Below, one piece after another: positions 15,125-22,565 of a stretch of 28,017 nt of DNA. Source of the DNA: CALKHT01 sp964511575. GTDB taxonomy: Bacteria > Planctomycetota > Phycisphaerae > Phycisphaerales > Phycisphaeraceae. The notes below the pieces were generated by a model, which was not told the DNA's origin, made no database searches, and saw nothing but the letters and a program-made list of their open reading frames with translations. The stretch is from positions 1-28,017 of the forward strand of contig CAZEFM010000050.1 in the NCBI GenBank assembly GCA_964511575.1, given 5' to 3'. Positions within the stretch are counted from its first letter, which is position 1, and each line of letters opens with the position of its first letter. The position numbers and the translations under genes were made by a program.

Positions 15125-16753
15125 TCATTCCCACTCGATCGTCGCTGGCGGTTTGCTCGAGATGTCGTAGACGACGCGGTTGACGCCGCGCACCTCGTTG
15201 ATGATGCGGTTGCTGATGGTCGCCAGCACATCGTAGGGGATGCGTGCCCAGTCTGCGGTCATGAAGTCCTGGCTCTCCACCGCACGCACCGCGACGACGC
15301 TCTCGTACGTGCGGCCATCGCCCATCACGCCCACCGACCGCACCGGCAACAACACCGCGAACACCTGGGCCGTTCGGCGATACAGGCTGTTCGCCACGAT
15401 CTCTTCCAGCAGAATCTCATCCGCCTGCCGCAGCAGGTCCAGCTTCGGCCGGGTCACCTCGCCCAACACACGCACGGCAAGGCCCGGCCCCGGGAACGGG
15501 TGACGCCACACCATCTGCTCCGGAAGCCCCAGCACCGCGCCGAGTTTGCGCACCTCGTCCTTGAACAGGCTGCGCATCGGCTCGACCAGTTCAAAGCCCA
15601 GCTCTTCGGGCAACCCGCCCACGTTGTGGTGCAGCTTGATGTTCGCCGCCTGACCCGCGTAGCCGTGGCCCGACTCGATCACGTCCGGGTACAGCGTGCC
15701 CTGTGCCAGAAAGCGCGGCTTGCTGCCATCCTCTTCCAGACGCTTCGCCTCGGCTTTGAACACTTCGATGAACCGATGGCCGATGCGACGCCGCTTCTCC
15801 TGCGGATCCTCCACGCCGGCCAGATCGTTCAGGAACGCTTCGGAAGCATCCACCACGCGCAGGTCGATGTCGAAGTGGTCGCGGAAGGTCGTTTCGACGA
15901 ACTGCCGCTCGTTGTTGCGCAGCAGGCCGTTGTCCACGAAGATGCACGTGAGCTGCCTGCCGATCGCCTTGGCGAGCAGGGCGGCGGTCACCGCGGAATC
16001 GACTCCGCCTGACAGGCCGCACACCACGCGGTCGTTGCCCACCTGGTGACGGATCAGCTCCACCTGCGTTTCCAGAAAGTCGCTCATCCGCCACGTGCCG
16101 GCACAGCCGCAGATGTGGAAGAGGAAGTTCGACAGCAGGTCGTCGCCGTGCGGCGTGTGGGTGACCTCGGGGTGGAACTGCACGCCGACGAACGGCTTGG
16201 TCTTGTGTCGCACCGCGGCGAAAGGGCAGGTGGGTGTTTGCGCGAGGCGGGTGAACTCCTCCGCAGCCGGACCTTCCACCGCCACCTGATCGCCGTGGCT
16301 CATCCACACCGTCGTCTGCTCGGGCAGTCCCTGCAGCAGCGCATCAGGTTCGAGAACCTGCAGACTCGCCCGACCGAACTCCCGCGCCGGGGCGCTCGCC
16401 ACCTCCGCACCGAGCAACTGGCAGCCGATCTGCATGCCGTAGCAGATGCCCAGCACCGGCACGCCCAGCTCAAACAGCCGCGGATCGCACCGCGGCGCAC
16501 CCGCGTCGTAAACGCTCGAGGGACCGCCCGAGAGGATGATCCCCTTAGGCTGCATCGCACGAAGTTCTTCCACCGAAATGTCCGGCCTCACCAGCAGGCT
16601 GAACACCCCGGCCTCACGCACCCGCCGGGCAATCAACTGCACGTACTGCGACCCGAAATCCAGAACGGGCACCACCTGCCCACGCTGCGATTCGGGCAAT
16701 TCCGAAGCGGTCGGTTGGGACGAACGAACGGTCTGGCTGGATGTCTGTGTCAT
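15125..16753 (-). CDS. guaA: GMP synthase (glutamine-hydrolysing)
   Basis: GuaA converts XMP to GMP using glutamine and ATP, the last step of guanine nucleotide synthesis. The 542-residue product has a class I glutamine amidotransferase domain (GICYGMQ with catalytic Cys104; HPEVTH with His194 and Glu196), the ATP pyrophosphatase P-loop (SGGVDSAV, ~248-255) and the C-terminal dimerisation domain (EQMVWRHPFPGPGLAVRVLG; VYDISSKPPATIEWE end). Length and order match the family. An N-terminal extension of about 24 residues (Ser/Gln-rich) precedes VVPVLDFGSQYVQLIARRVR. The ATG at 16753 was chosen; the frame runs further up to 16825 without a ribosome site. Weak Shine-Dalgarno (GGAACC). Confidence 0.97.
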   Translation of the reverse strand: MTQTSSQTVRSSQPTASELPESQRGQVVPVLDFGSQYVQLIARRVREAGVFSLLVRPDISVEELRAMQPKGIILSGGPSSVYDAGAPRCDPRLFELGVPVLGICYGMQIGCQLLGAEVASAPAREFGRASLQVLEPDALLQGLPEQTTVWMSHGDQVAVEGPAAEEFTRLAQTPTCPFAAVRHKTKPFVGVQFHPEVTHTPHGDDLLSNFLFHICGCAGTWRMSDFLETQVELIRHQVGNDRVVCGLSGGVDSAVTAALLAKAIGRQLTCIFVDNGLLRNNERQFVETTFRDHFDIDLRVVDASEAFLNDLAGVEDPQEKRRRIGHRFIEVFKAEAKRLEEDGSKPRFLAQGTLYPDVIESGHGYAGQAANIKLHHNVGGLPEELGFELVEPMRSLFKDEVRKLGAVLGLPEQMVWRHPFPGPGLAVRVLGEVTRPKLDLLRQADEILLEEIVANSLYRRTAQVFAVLLPVRSVGVMGDGRTYESVVAVRAVESQDFMTADWARIPYDVLATISNRIINEVRGVNRVVYDISSKPPATIEWE

Positions 16754-16772
16754 CGCGTGGTTCCAAAACCTT

Positions 16773-16778
16773 ACTATA
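16773..16778 (-). promoter_or_regulatory. Candidate -10 element of guaA
   Basis: Minus-strand TATAGT lies about 20 bases before the guaA ATG. The expected -35 position shows no match to TTGACA. Short leader implied. Confidence 0.35.
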
Positions 16779-16908
16779 GCCAAAATCCCCGCCCGACGAG
16801 GGGCCGGCAACGACACGCCGTACACGAGAATTGACAGGTGCGTGGCAGCGGCGCGCTCGCTGCGGCCGCGGCCGATCTGCCGCCCGCGATCCTCACCGCC
16901 GATGCTTC

Positions 16909-16960
16909 AAAAGAACGAACGCCGCGCTTCACCCCCGCAAAGGGAAAGAAGCACGGCGTT
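16909..16960 (-). terminator. Terminator of the prepilin-like gene
   Basis: AACGCCGCGCTT (16918-16929) and AAGCACGGCGTT (16949-16960) form a 12-base stem with one G-U pair around a 19-base loop; on the minus strand CGTTCTTTTG follows. It starts 32 bases past the stop at 16993. Confidence 0.7.
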
Positions 16961-16992
16961 GCGTCGTTATTCGGAAGGGGACAGCCGTCCCG

Positions 16993-17751
16993 TTACTCGC
17001 GATACGCGTTGCCCCAGAGAAACTGGGAGATGACATGCTCCGTTTCCTGGAGATCGTACCACCGGGCCGAACCGTCGAGCTTGGCGTTGTTCAGGCCTGC
17101 CGGGCGCGATGAGGGCGTGTCGGCGGTGTGCGGGTCCAGGTCCCAATGGTTGTAGTACCCCGCACCGGCCCCCGGATGCGCGACAACCGCCCAACTGTTC
17201 TCGTAAATACCGCGCGTCCAGTCTCCCCACAGCGAGGCACGCGGATCGTCCGCCGTCGTGCGCGGCGTGTCGATGTTCGAGTACCAGATCCACGGGGTTG
17301 AATTGTCTTCAGACACATAGTTGCCGAAATAAAGGTATCCCCAACGGTACTCATCGCCCCACGCCTGACTGGTGGGCCAATGCGTTTCGCGAGAGATAAA
17401 ATCGGTCATGTTCGGGCAGTAAAAGAAATTGCTGCCTTCATCCGGATGGTAGTTGAGGTACGTTGCAAAGTCGGTGCGCAACGTCACGGGATTTGCGTAA
17501 TTCGGGTCCTGGAACCCGCGCGCCTGAAGGCCCGGCACCGGCGCACCGGGAAGGACACCACGATTGTCGACGGCGTAGGCCAGCGTCGCCGCCCCGAGCT
17601 GCCGCTGACTGCTCAGGCACGATGTGCGAAGCGCCATCTGCCGCGCACCCGACAACGCGGGCAGCAGCAACGCAATCAGCAGCGCGATGATGGAAATAAC
17701 CACAAGCAATTCGATCAGCGTAAACGCCCGGCGGTGTGTGTAAGGCAACAT
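16993..17751 (-). CDS. Prepilin-type (type II secretion/pseudopilin) N-terminal methylation protein
   Basis: The 252-residue protein begins MLPYTHRRAFTLIELLVVIS, giving the prepilin peptidase motif FTLIELLVVI and its hydrophobic helix (~9-33). The rest is a soluble domain with ALRTSCLSSQRQLGAATLAY, HPDEGSNFFYCPNM, and a C-terminal GLNNAKLDGSARWYDLQE. This is the architecture of the many planctomycete pseudopilin-like proteins with an H-X9-DG-type end; the exact H-X9-DG spacing is not clear here. They may form surface fibres or sit near type II secretion machinery. The ATG has GGAG at 8 bases. It carries its own terminator; function of this paralogue is unknown. Confidence 0.85.
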   Translation of the reverse strand: MLPYTHRRAFTLIELLVVISIIALLIALLLPALSGARQMALRTSCLSSQRQLGAATLAYAVDNRGVLPGAPVPGLQARGFQDPNYANPVTLRTDFATYLNYHPDEGSNFFYCPNMTDFISRETHWPTSQAWGDEYRWGYLYFGNYVSEDNSTPWIWYSNIDTPRTTADDPRASLWGDWTRGIYENSWAVVAHPGAGAGYYNHWDLDPHTADTPSSRPAGLNNAKLDGSARWYDLQETEHVISQFLWGNAYRE

Positions 17752-17797
17752 GGCATATCTCCGTTGTGCGGATAGATCCTGACACCACCCCTCTTAA

Positions 17798-17829
17798 TAT
17801 GGCGACTTTCCTTTCGGAAAGCCGCCATA
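17798..17829 (-). terminator. Hairpin after the gap-broken PEP-CTERM gene
   Basis: On the minus strand a 14-base stem (with one G-U pair) is closed by a GAAA tetraloop (17798-17829), 20 bases past the stop at 17849. The T-run after it is poor (ATTAAG). The stem is perfect only when read on the minus strand, which supports transcript-level selection in that direction. Confidence 0.6.
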
Positions 17830-17848
17830 CACAGCTCATGCGATGCGC

Positions 17849-18561
17849 TCAGCGACGCCGACGCAGCATCAACACGCTCCCTGCTCCCATCAGCGCCAGC
17901 GAAGCCGGCTCGGGGATGGCAAAGTCGCCGTAGGATTCGGCAACAATGAGGTCGTCGATGCGTGCACTGCCGGGTGCAAGGGTGAATGCGCCGAGGTTGC
18001 GGCTGCTGTCGGCGACAAAGGTGACCGTCATGTCAGCGGCTCCCAAAGTTGCTTCACTCGCGGCGGTCGGGTTGACCCATGCGTTCACCAGCATTTCGTT
18101 GTTCGCGAGGTTTTCAAACCGCAACACAATGCGGTCGGGCGAAAGCAGGTCGGTCGACGCTGCAATGGTCGAAGCATCGCTGTCACCATCGCCGAAGTGC
18201 GCTCCCAGCAGCGTGTAGGTGCCGGCTTCTTCAAGCCGAAGAATTGCATGCTGGTGACCCGATGGGGCTTCGAAGTTGATTTGTGCTTGAGTAGTCCCAC
18301 CGCTGCTCAGTGAAACACTCGACCAGATCACGCCGCCGTCNNNNNNNNNNNNNNNNNNNNNNNNNNNNNNNNNNNNNNNNNNNNNNNNNNNNNNNNNNNN
18401 NNNNNNNNNNNNNNNNNNNNNNNNNNNNNNNNNNNNNNNNTGTACACCCCCGGCGCATAATCAAACCCTTCGTGAACAAGGATGTCGCCTTGTGCGGCGC
18501 TTCCCAGGCCGAGGGTTGCTGCGGCGGTCAGGGACATTGCAATCGTGCGCTTCGTCGCCAT
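17849..18561 (-). CDS. PEP-CTERM secreted protein, interrupted by a 100-base sequencing gap
   Basis: The N-terminus (18561 downward) reads MATKRTIAMSLTAAATLGLG then SAAQGDILVHEGFDYAPGVY: a signal peptide and the 'EGFDYAPG' opening common in planctomycete PEP-CTERM proteins. After the gap (18341-18440) comes DGGVIWSSVSLSSGGTTQAQ, VLRFENLANNEMLVNAWVNP, SARIDDLIVAESYGDFA and the tail IPEPASLALMGAGSVLMLRRRR. The two halves are in different frames if the gap is exactly 100 bases, so the N run is a placeholder of unknown true length. The total minus the gap is about 200 residues. GGAGG precedes the ATG at 7 bases. It lies 89 bases downstream of the LacI-type gene and may be its target. Confidence 0.8.
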
Positions 18562-18650
18562 GTGGAATCCTCCAAAAAGAATGTGATCCGAGACAATAGT
18601 GTCGATCCTACCGAAAAGGTTCGACGTTAGGTGTACAAAAAAGTAGCTCG

Positions 18651-19775
18651 TTATTGCGTACTGCAAGCCACGTCTGAAACATCGTCATCACGGCAAACTT
18701 CTTGCGTTGTACCGCTCATCGCCGTTGTGCCGTGATCGATGAATTCACCGCTAAAAAGCGTGCGGCCGACCGGGGTCTGTGGATGTTCGAGTCGAAAGTG
18801 CAGGCGACGCATGGCCGCGTGGCCCATCGCTGCGCGCGGCAGGCGAATACTCGTCACCGGTGGACAACCGAGGTTGACCGGCTCGGTGTCGTCGAAGCCT
18901 GTGATGGAAATATCCTGTGGCACGCGCACGCCGCGATCCAGCATGCCGCGGAACAACTGATACGCCGGCCAGTCGGATGAGCACACCCACGCACGCACAC
19001 CCGCCCGGCGGCAACGATCGATCCGGTCCACCGCCTCGTGCCACACATCCTCAAAGCCTTCGTTGAGCAGCGGCTCCCAGGCAATGTCCACCACCAGATC
19101 AGGGTCGTACGCCAGATCCAGACTGCTCAACGCGTTCACGTAGCCGGCGAAACGTTCGCTCGCCCACGCCATCGTGTTGCAGCGTCCCAGAAAGCCGATC
19201 TTCTCGTGGCCGAGCTGCGCCAGATGACGCACGATCCGGGTCACCGTTCCCACGTTGTCCAGGCCGATCACATCCACCGCCAGATCGCTGATGTCGTGGG
19301 GGAAGCAGACACACGGGTAACGGCTGCTCAACGCTTGGACGACGCTGATGGGCCAGGCGCCGCCGAGCACGATGCCGTTGACGTGTCCCTCGCGCATGGC
19401 GGGGGGCTGCAGGCTCGGGTCCGTCACCAGTTCATCCACCGGCGCCCGGAACGAGTACTGCTGCACCACGAGCGACAGGTCCAGCGCCGCCGCCGCCTCG
19501 CACAGGCCATCGAGATACTCCGGCGACTTGCCCGTGCCGTGGTTCAGCGGCCGATGCAGCAGGGCCGCCACCATGAGCGATTGAGCGGACCGTCGGGTCC
19601 GCGTCACGGTCCGGCCGCGATCCCTGCGATAACCCAGTTCCGCCGCCGCCTGCGCCACACGCGCCCGTGTCGCCGGACTGATCTCCGGCGAGTCCCGCAG
19701 CGCTTTGGACACGGTGGCAACGGACACGTTCAGGTGCTCCGCAATGGCTTGCTGATTGACGACCGGTTCACTCAC
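18651..19775 (-). CDS. LacI-family transcriptional regulator
   Basis: The 374-residue protein has the LacI helix-turn-helix (NQQAIAEHLNVSVATVSKAL, residues ~7-26, hinge helix region up to ~50) and a periplasmic-binding-type effector domain (LDGLCEAAAALDLSLVVQQY, VNGIVLGGAW, DVIGLDNVGTVTRIVRHLAQ, HEKIGFLGR, VWVCSSDWPAYQLFRGML-like segment, ISITGFDDTEPVNLGCPPVT). GTG at 19775 is used: the frame is open far upstream but the upstream sequence does not look like protein and no ATG is near. There is no Shine-Dalgarno; transcription from the promoter at 19783-19811 would start close to the GTG, so the mRNA may be leaderless. It probably senses a sugar. Confidence 0.92.
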   Translation of the reverse strand: MSEPVVNQQAIAEHLNVSVATVSKALRDSPEISPATRARVAQAAAELGYRRDRGRTVTRTRRSAQSLMVAALLHRPLNHGTGKSPEYLDGLCEAAAALDLSLVVQQYSFRAPVDELVTDPSLQPPAMREGHVNGIVLGGAWPISVVQALSSRYPCVCFPHDISDLAVDVIGLDNVGTVTRIVRHLAQLGHEKIGFLGRCNTMAWASERFAGYVNALSSLDLAYDPDLVVDIAWEPLLNEGFEDVWHEAVDRIDRCRRAGVRAWVCSSDWPAYQLFRGMLDRGVRVPQDISITGFDDTEPVNLGCPPVTSIRLPRAAMGHAAMRRLHFRLEHPQTPVGRTLFSGEFIDHGTTAMSGTTQEVCRDDDVSDVACSTQ

Positions 19776-19782
19776 GAAAATG

Positions 19783-19811
19783 AAAGTAATACGAAATTTT
19801 CGTTTTGTCAA
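19783..19811 (-). promoter_or_regulatory. Promoter of the LacI-type gene
   Basis: On the minus strand a consensus -35 TTGACA (19806-19811) is followed after 17 bases by a weak -10 TACTTT (19783-19788). This puts transcription start within a few bases of the GTG start codon at 19775. Confidence 0.5.
19791..19803. promoter_or_regulatory. Palindromic candidate operator of the LacI-type regulator
   Basis: ACGAAATTTTCGT is a perfect 6-base inverted repeat around one central base, lying inside the -35/-10 spacer. Extra half-sites (ACGAAA at 19774-19779 covering the start codon; TTTTCG at 19818-19823) flank it. The position fits autoregulation by steric block. Confidence 0.5.
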
Positions 19812-19858
19812 CGATAATTTTCGGAGTGCGGTAGTTCGGTGGGGAAGCACGACAGGGC

Positions 19859-20034
19859 GGACGCCAGGACCCGAAGGGGCGCAGACGCCAAGTGGCGGAA
19901 AATAAAGGAGATGAGAAGTTACCGATTCGCCGTGTGGTTCGTTGTGGCGCGGCGTCACGGGGTCCGGGTGCGACGAAATAAGCCACACTTTCGTTCCTTG
20001 GCACCTCGGCAAGGCCGCGTCTTGGCGTCGAAAG
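19859..20034. repeat. Degenerate inverted-repeat element with GCCAAG-type arms (copy B)
   Basis: Left arm about 19859-19897 contains GGACGCCAGGACCCG and CAGACGCCAAGTGGCGGAAA. Right arm about 19991-20034 contains CCTTGGCACC and GCGTCTTGGCGTCGAAAG, whose complement is CGACGCCAAGACGCGG then GTGCCAAGGAA. The arms mirror each other around about 95 bases. This is the same family as copy A at 522-652. Confidence 0.5.
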
Positions 20035-20094
20035 ACTTGATTTTAGACGTCTTTTAGGATAGTATTAGGTGCTTGTCCGCGCCGGAGTGGAAAA

Positions 20095-20425
20095 TGTCAC
20101 CTTTGTCACCCTCTTATTTTTAGGATGTTTGAGTGTAAGCTTTTGGAGCGAATGGTCTTATCGCGAAAAATGAAAGATCGAAAATGGCGGGGTGACATGT
20201 CGGGCTGGAGGCTTGAGGCGTGGGGGATGAGGAGGGCGATTGTGAATGTAAGTTGCTATCCAGCAATCGCTTGTATCGACCAACCCGATATCCGCAATCC
20301 GAAAGCCGCCGTCCAGAATGTCGTGTTTGTCGTGGGGGTGACATCGCCCGTTTTTGCCGTAACCACTATGTACGAACAATATTTACAGCAATCCAGCCGG
20401 CGTCGAGGGGGGAGGGGGGGTGACA
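20095..20425. repeat. Cluster of five GGTGACA motifs, two inverted to three
   Basis: TGTCACC lies at 20095-20101 and 20104-20110; GGTGACA lies at 20191-20197, 20337-20343 and 20419-20425, two of them as GGGGGTGACATCG-like. The outermost copies face each other like terminal repeats. Inside are no genes; short open frames here read as low-complexity. Origin as a small mobile or REP-like element is inference. Confidence 0.45.
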
Positions 20426-20433
20426 TCGAAGCG

Positions 20434-20581
20434 CGAGGTCCGAGGCTTGAAGGCAGAGGTCGGAGGACAGGACAGAGGACGGAGGTCGGAGGACAGACGC
20501 CCGAAAGCCAACTCAATTGGCAATCGGCAATTGGCAATCGCCACTCCCCCCATCACCAAATCACCCCATCACCAAATCACC
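20434..20581. repeat. Simple-repeat tract: purine-rich, TTGGCAAT and CATCACC units
   Basis: 20434-20499 is a purine-rich tract of GAGGTCGGAGGACAG-like units; 20514-20540 repeats TTGGCAAT/CGGCAAT; 20551-20565 and 20567-20581 are two exact copies of CATCACCAAATCACC. In the plus frame it would translate to an RGxRSEVGG-like peptide, a known false-gene type in planctomycete annotation (from memory). Confidence 0.6.
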
Positions 20582-20585
20582 ACAT

Positions 20586-20604
20586 CCCACCCCCATCCCC
20601 ACCC
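20586..20604 (-). other. G-quadruplex motif upstream of a gene start
   Basis: The minus strand reads GGGTGGGGATGGGGGTGGG: four G-runs with loops of 1, 2 and 1 bases, which is a short-loop, very stable class. It ends 38 bases before the ATG at 20642, on the template strand of that gene. Confidence 0.6.
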
Positions 20605-20641
20605 TCTTTCAACCTTGATGTCTGCAACCTACCATGCACCC

Positions 20642-21418
20642 ATGCGAACCGTGACGTCGACAATCTGGCTGGTGCTGCTTGCCGTGTTGGCGGGAATTGG
20701 TCCTCTGGATGAGCAGCGGTTGGAGCAGGTGCGGACGGCGGCGGATTACGAGCCGACCGTCGATGCGCCGGCCTTCTATCCATTGCTGGACGATGCCCTG
20801 ACCTGGTCGCCCGACGACGAAAAGGGAGCGGCCATTCCCGACTACAACGTCATCGCTCAGAACCCTGACGCGTATCGCGGGCAGTTGTTCCTGATCGAGG
20901 GGCAGCTCGTGCGGCGGATGCCGTTTGGACGGATGGCGCGGCAGGGGCCGTGGGACCGTCGTCTTGAGCAGTGGGTGGTGCGCTACGACCCGAACAGTGA
21001 GGAGACGGTGCTCGCCTACCTGGTGGATCCGCCCGATGGGGCGCAGGCGGGTTCGCGTGTGCGGCTGCCCGGCCGGTTCTACATGGTGATGCGCACCAAG
21101 GTGGCGGGGTCGGAGGAGAGCTCGGACTTTCTCGTCTTCGTCGGCCGAACGGCACACGTGACGGCGGGCAGCACGCCGACCAGTGGTGGCACCGGCGCGG
21201 GAGCGATCCTTGTCGCGCTGATGCTGATCATGGCGATCGTCTATTTTGCGATGCGTACGAAGCTGAAGCCCAAGCCGATTGAACGACGAAGGCTTCACCA
21301 CACGGACAAAGATGACGATGGGGATGGTCGTGACGATGGTGAGGAGTCGACGCTGCCGTTGCCGAAGGATCCCGCCGATGCGTTGGACGTGCTGAATCAA
21401 CACCGCGAGAATGAATGA
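20642..21418 (+). CDS. Unknown membrane-anchored protein encoded upstream of aroB
   Basis: The 258-residue protein has a hydrophobic N-terminus (MRTVTSTIWLVLLAVLAGIG, signal peptide or anchor), a soluble domain of about 170 residues with YRGQLFLIEGQLVRRMPF, RLEQWVVRYDPNSEETVLAY and RVRLPGRFYMVM (an OB-fold-like feel, with 'Tyr-Arg-Gly-xx-xx-xx-Glu-Gly' typical of strand-turn-strand), then a second membrane helix (~193-212, GAGAILVALMLIMAIVYFAM) and a charged cytoplasmic tail (DKDDDGDGRDDGEES). No family recognised. The ATG at 20642 was preferred over one at 20618; the longer frame up to 20420 runs through simple repeats. It overlaps aroB by 8 bases, so co-translation is likely. Confidence 0.7.
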   Translation: MRTVTSTIWLVLLAVLAGIGPLDEQRLEQVRTAADYEPTVDAPAFYPLLDDALTWSPDDEKGAAIPDYNVIAQNPDAYRGQLFLIEGQLVRRMPFGRMARQGPWDRRLEQWVVRYDPNSEETVLAYLVDPPDGAQAGSRVRLPGRFYMVMRTKVAGSEESSDFLVFVGRTAHVTAGSTPTSGGTGAGAILVALMLIMAIVYFAMRTKLKPKPIERRRLHHTDKDDDGDGRDDGEESTLPLPKDPADALDVLNQHRENE

Positions 21419-22523
21419 GATGGCTGTCGTTTCGTTGAAGTTGCCGCATCATGCGTATGAGATTCACATCGAGCCGGGATTGCTCGGTGTGTTGGGCGAT
21501 CGTGTGCGCGCGGTGGCGGCGCACGACCGCGCGGCACTGTTGATGGACGAAACCATCGTCGAGACGCACGGCCGGGTGGCGCGTGATTCGTTGACGCACG
21601 CGCGGTTCGATGTGGTGACCGCGCAGATGCATGCGGGGGAGGACCACAAGAACATCGCGACGGTAAGCGATTTGTACACCACGCTTGTGGAGGCGAAGCT
21701 CGAGCGCAGGAGCCCGGTGATCGCGATGGGTGGGGGCGTGGTGGGCGACACGGCGGGATTCGTCGCGGCGACGTATCTGCGCGGCGTGCCGTTTGTGCAA
21801 TGCCCCACGACGCTGCTGGCGATGGTGGATGCCTCGGTGGGGGGCAAGGTGGGGGTGAACCTGCCGCAGGGGAAGAATCTGGTTGGCGCGTTTTATCAGC
21901 CGGCACTGGTGGCGATCGACACGCAGACGCTCAGCACGCTGCCGATGCGCGAGCTGCGCTGCGGGCTGGCGGAATGTGTGAAGCACGCGGTGATTCGCGA
22001 TGCCGACCGCTTCGCCTGGCTGGAGGCGCACCTGGATGCGGTGCTTGCGCTTGATCCGGCAACGCTGGTGGAACTGGTGCGGTGGAACGTGGCGATCAAA
22101 GCCGCAGTGGTGATGGAGGATGAGAAGGAGTCGGGTGTGCGGGCGCACCTGAACTTCGGCCACACGTTCGCCCATGCCATCGAAGCGACCGATGGATACG
22201 GTGCGCATCACCATCATCACGGCGAAGCGGTGTCGCTGGGGATGGTGGCGGCGACGCGGCTGGCGGTGGATGCGGGACGATGCGATGCATCCGTGCTCGA
22301 TCGGCTGGTGCAGTTGCTCGACCGCATCGGCCTGCCGACGCACGCGGAGAACCTCGCGCCGATCGACGCGCTGCTCGCTTCGATGCAACTGGACAAGAAG
22401 GTGGCGGGCGGTCGCCTGCGCCTGGTGCTGCCCGAACGACTGGGCGCGGTGACGATCACCTCGGACATCGACCACCCCCCGATCCGAGCCGCCTGGCAAA
22501 CCGTCGGCGCGGAAGCAGACTAA
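21411..22523 (+). CDS. aroB: 3-dehydroquinate synthase
   Basis: AroB turns DAHP into 3-dehydroquinate, step two of the shikimate pathway, using NAD and a divalent metal. The 370-residue product has GGGVVGDTAGFVAATYLRG, PTTLLAMVDASVGGKVGVNL (substrate Lys), LRCGLAECVKHAVI (metal Glu), NFGHTFAHAIEA (metal His) and HHHHHGEAVSLGM (metal His inside HGEAV), so the active site is complete. Five consecutive His codons stand before the HGEAV motif. The start at 21411 overlaps the previous gene; ATG 21420 is an alternative. It converges with the GNAT gene with 42 bases between stops. Confidence 0.97.
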   Translation: MNEMAVVSLKLPHHAYEIHIEPGLLGVLGDRVRAVAAHDRAALLMDETIVETHGRVARDSLTHARFDVVTAQMHAGEDHKNIATVSDLYTTLVEAKLERRSPVIAMGGGVVGDTAGFVAATYLRGVPFVQCPTTLLAMVDASVGGKVGVNLPQGKNLVGAFYQPALVAIDTQTLSTLPMRELRCGLAECVKHAVIRDADRFAWLEAHLDAVLALDPATLVELVRWNVAIKAAVVMEDEKESGVRAHLNFGHTFAHAIEATDGYGAHHHHHGEAVSLGMVAATRLAVDAGRCDASVLDRLVQLLDRIGLPTHAENLAPIDALLASMQLDKKVAGGRLRLVLPERLGAVTITSDIDHPPIRAAWQTVGAEAD

Positions 22524-22565
22524 CCCCGCGCGTTCGTCCCCTCGGCCGGTGGCCCCAGTCCCTGA

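Noticed and set aside
18600..18666. T-run on the minus strand after the LacI-type gene as a terminator
   Set aside because: A minus-strand CTTTTTTG is present, but no stem of more than four bases precedes it, so read-through into the PEP-CTERM gene remains possible.
20407..20420. Plus-strand G6-A-G7 run as a quadruplex
   Set aside because: Only two G-runs with no loops; a classical four-run motif is not met.
20551..20581. Tandem 15-base CATCACCAAATCACC copies as a CRISPR start
   Set aside because: Only two copies, unit spacing of one base, no variable spacers and no cas genes.
20125..20712. 195-residue plus-strand frame and the extended N-terminus of the following gene from 20420
   Set aside because: Translated from simple repeats (RSEVGG-like, ITKSPHHQ-like peptides), no ribosome site, no family match.
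21228..22499. 423-residue open frame on the minus strand
   Set aside because: Antisense shadow of aroB; Arg/His-rich composition typical of reversed GC-rich coding sequence.
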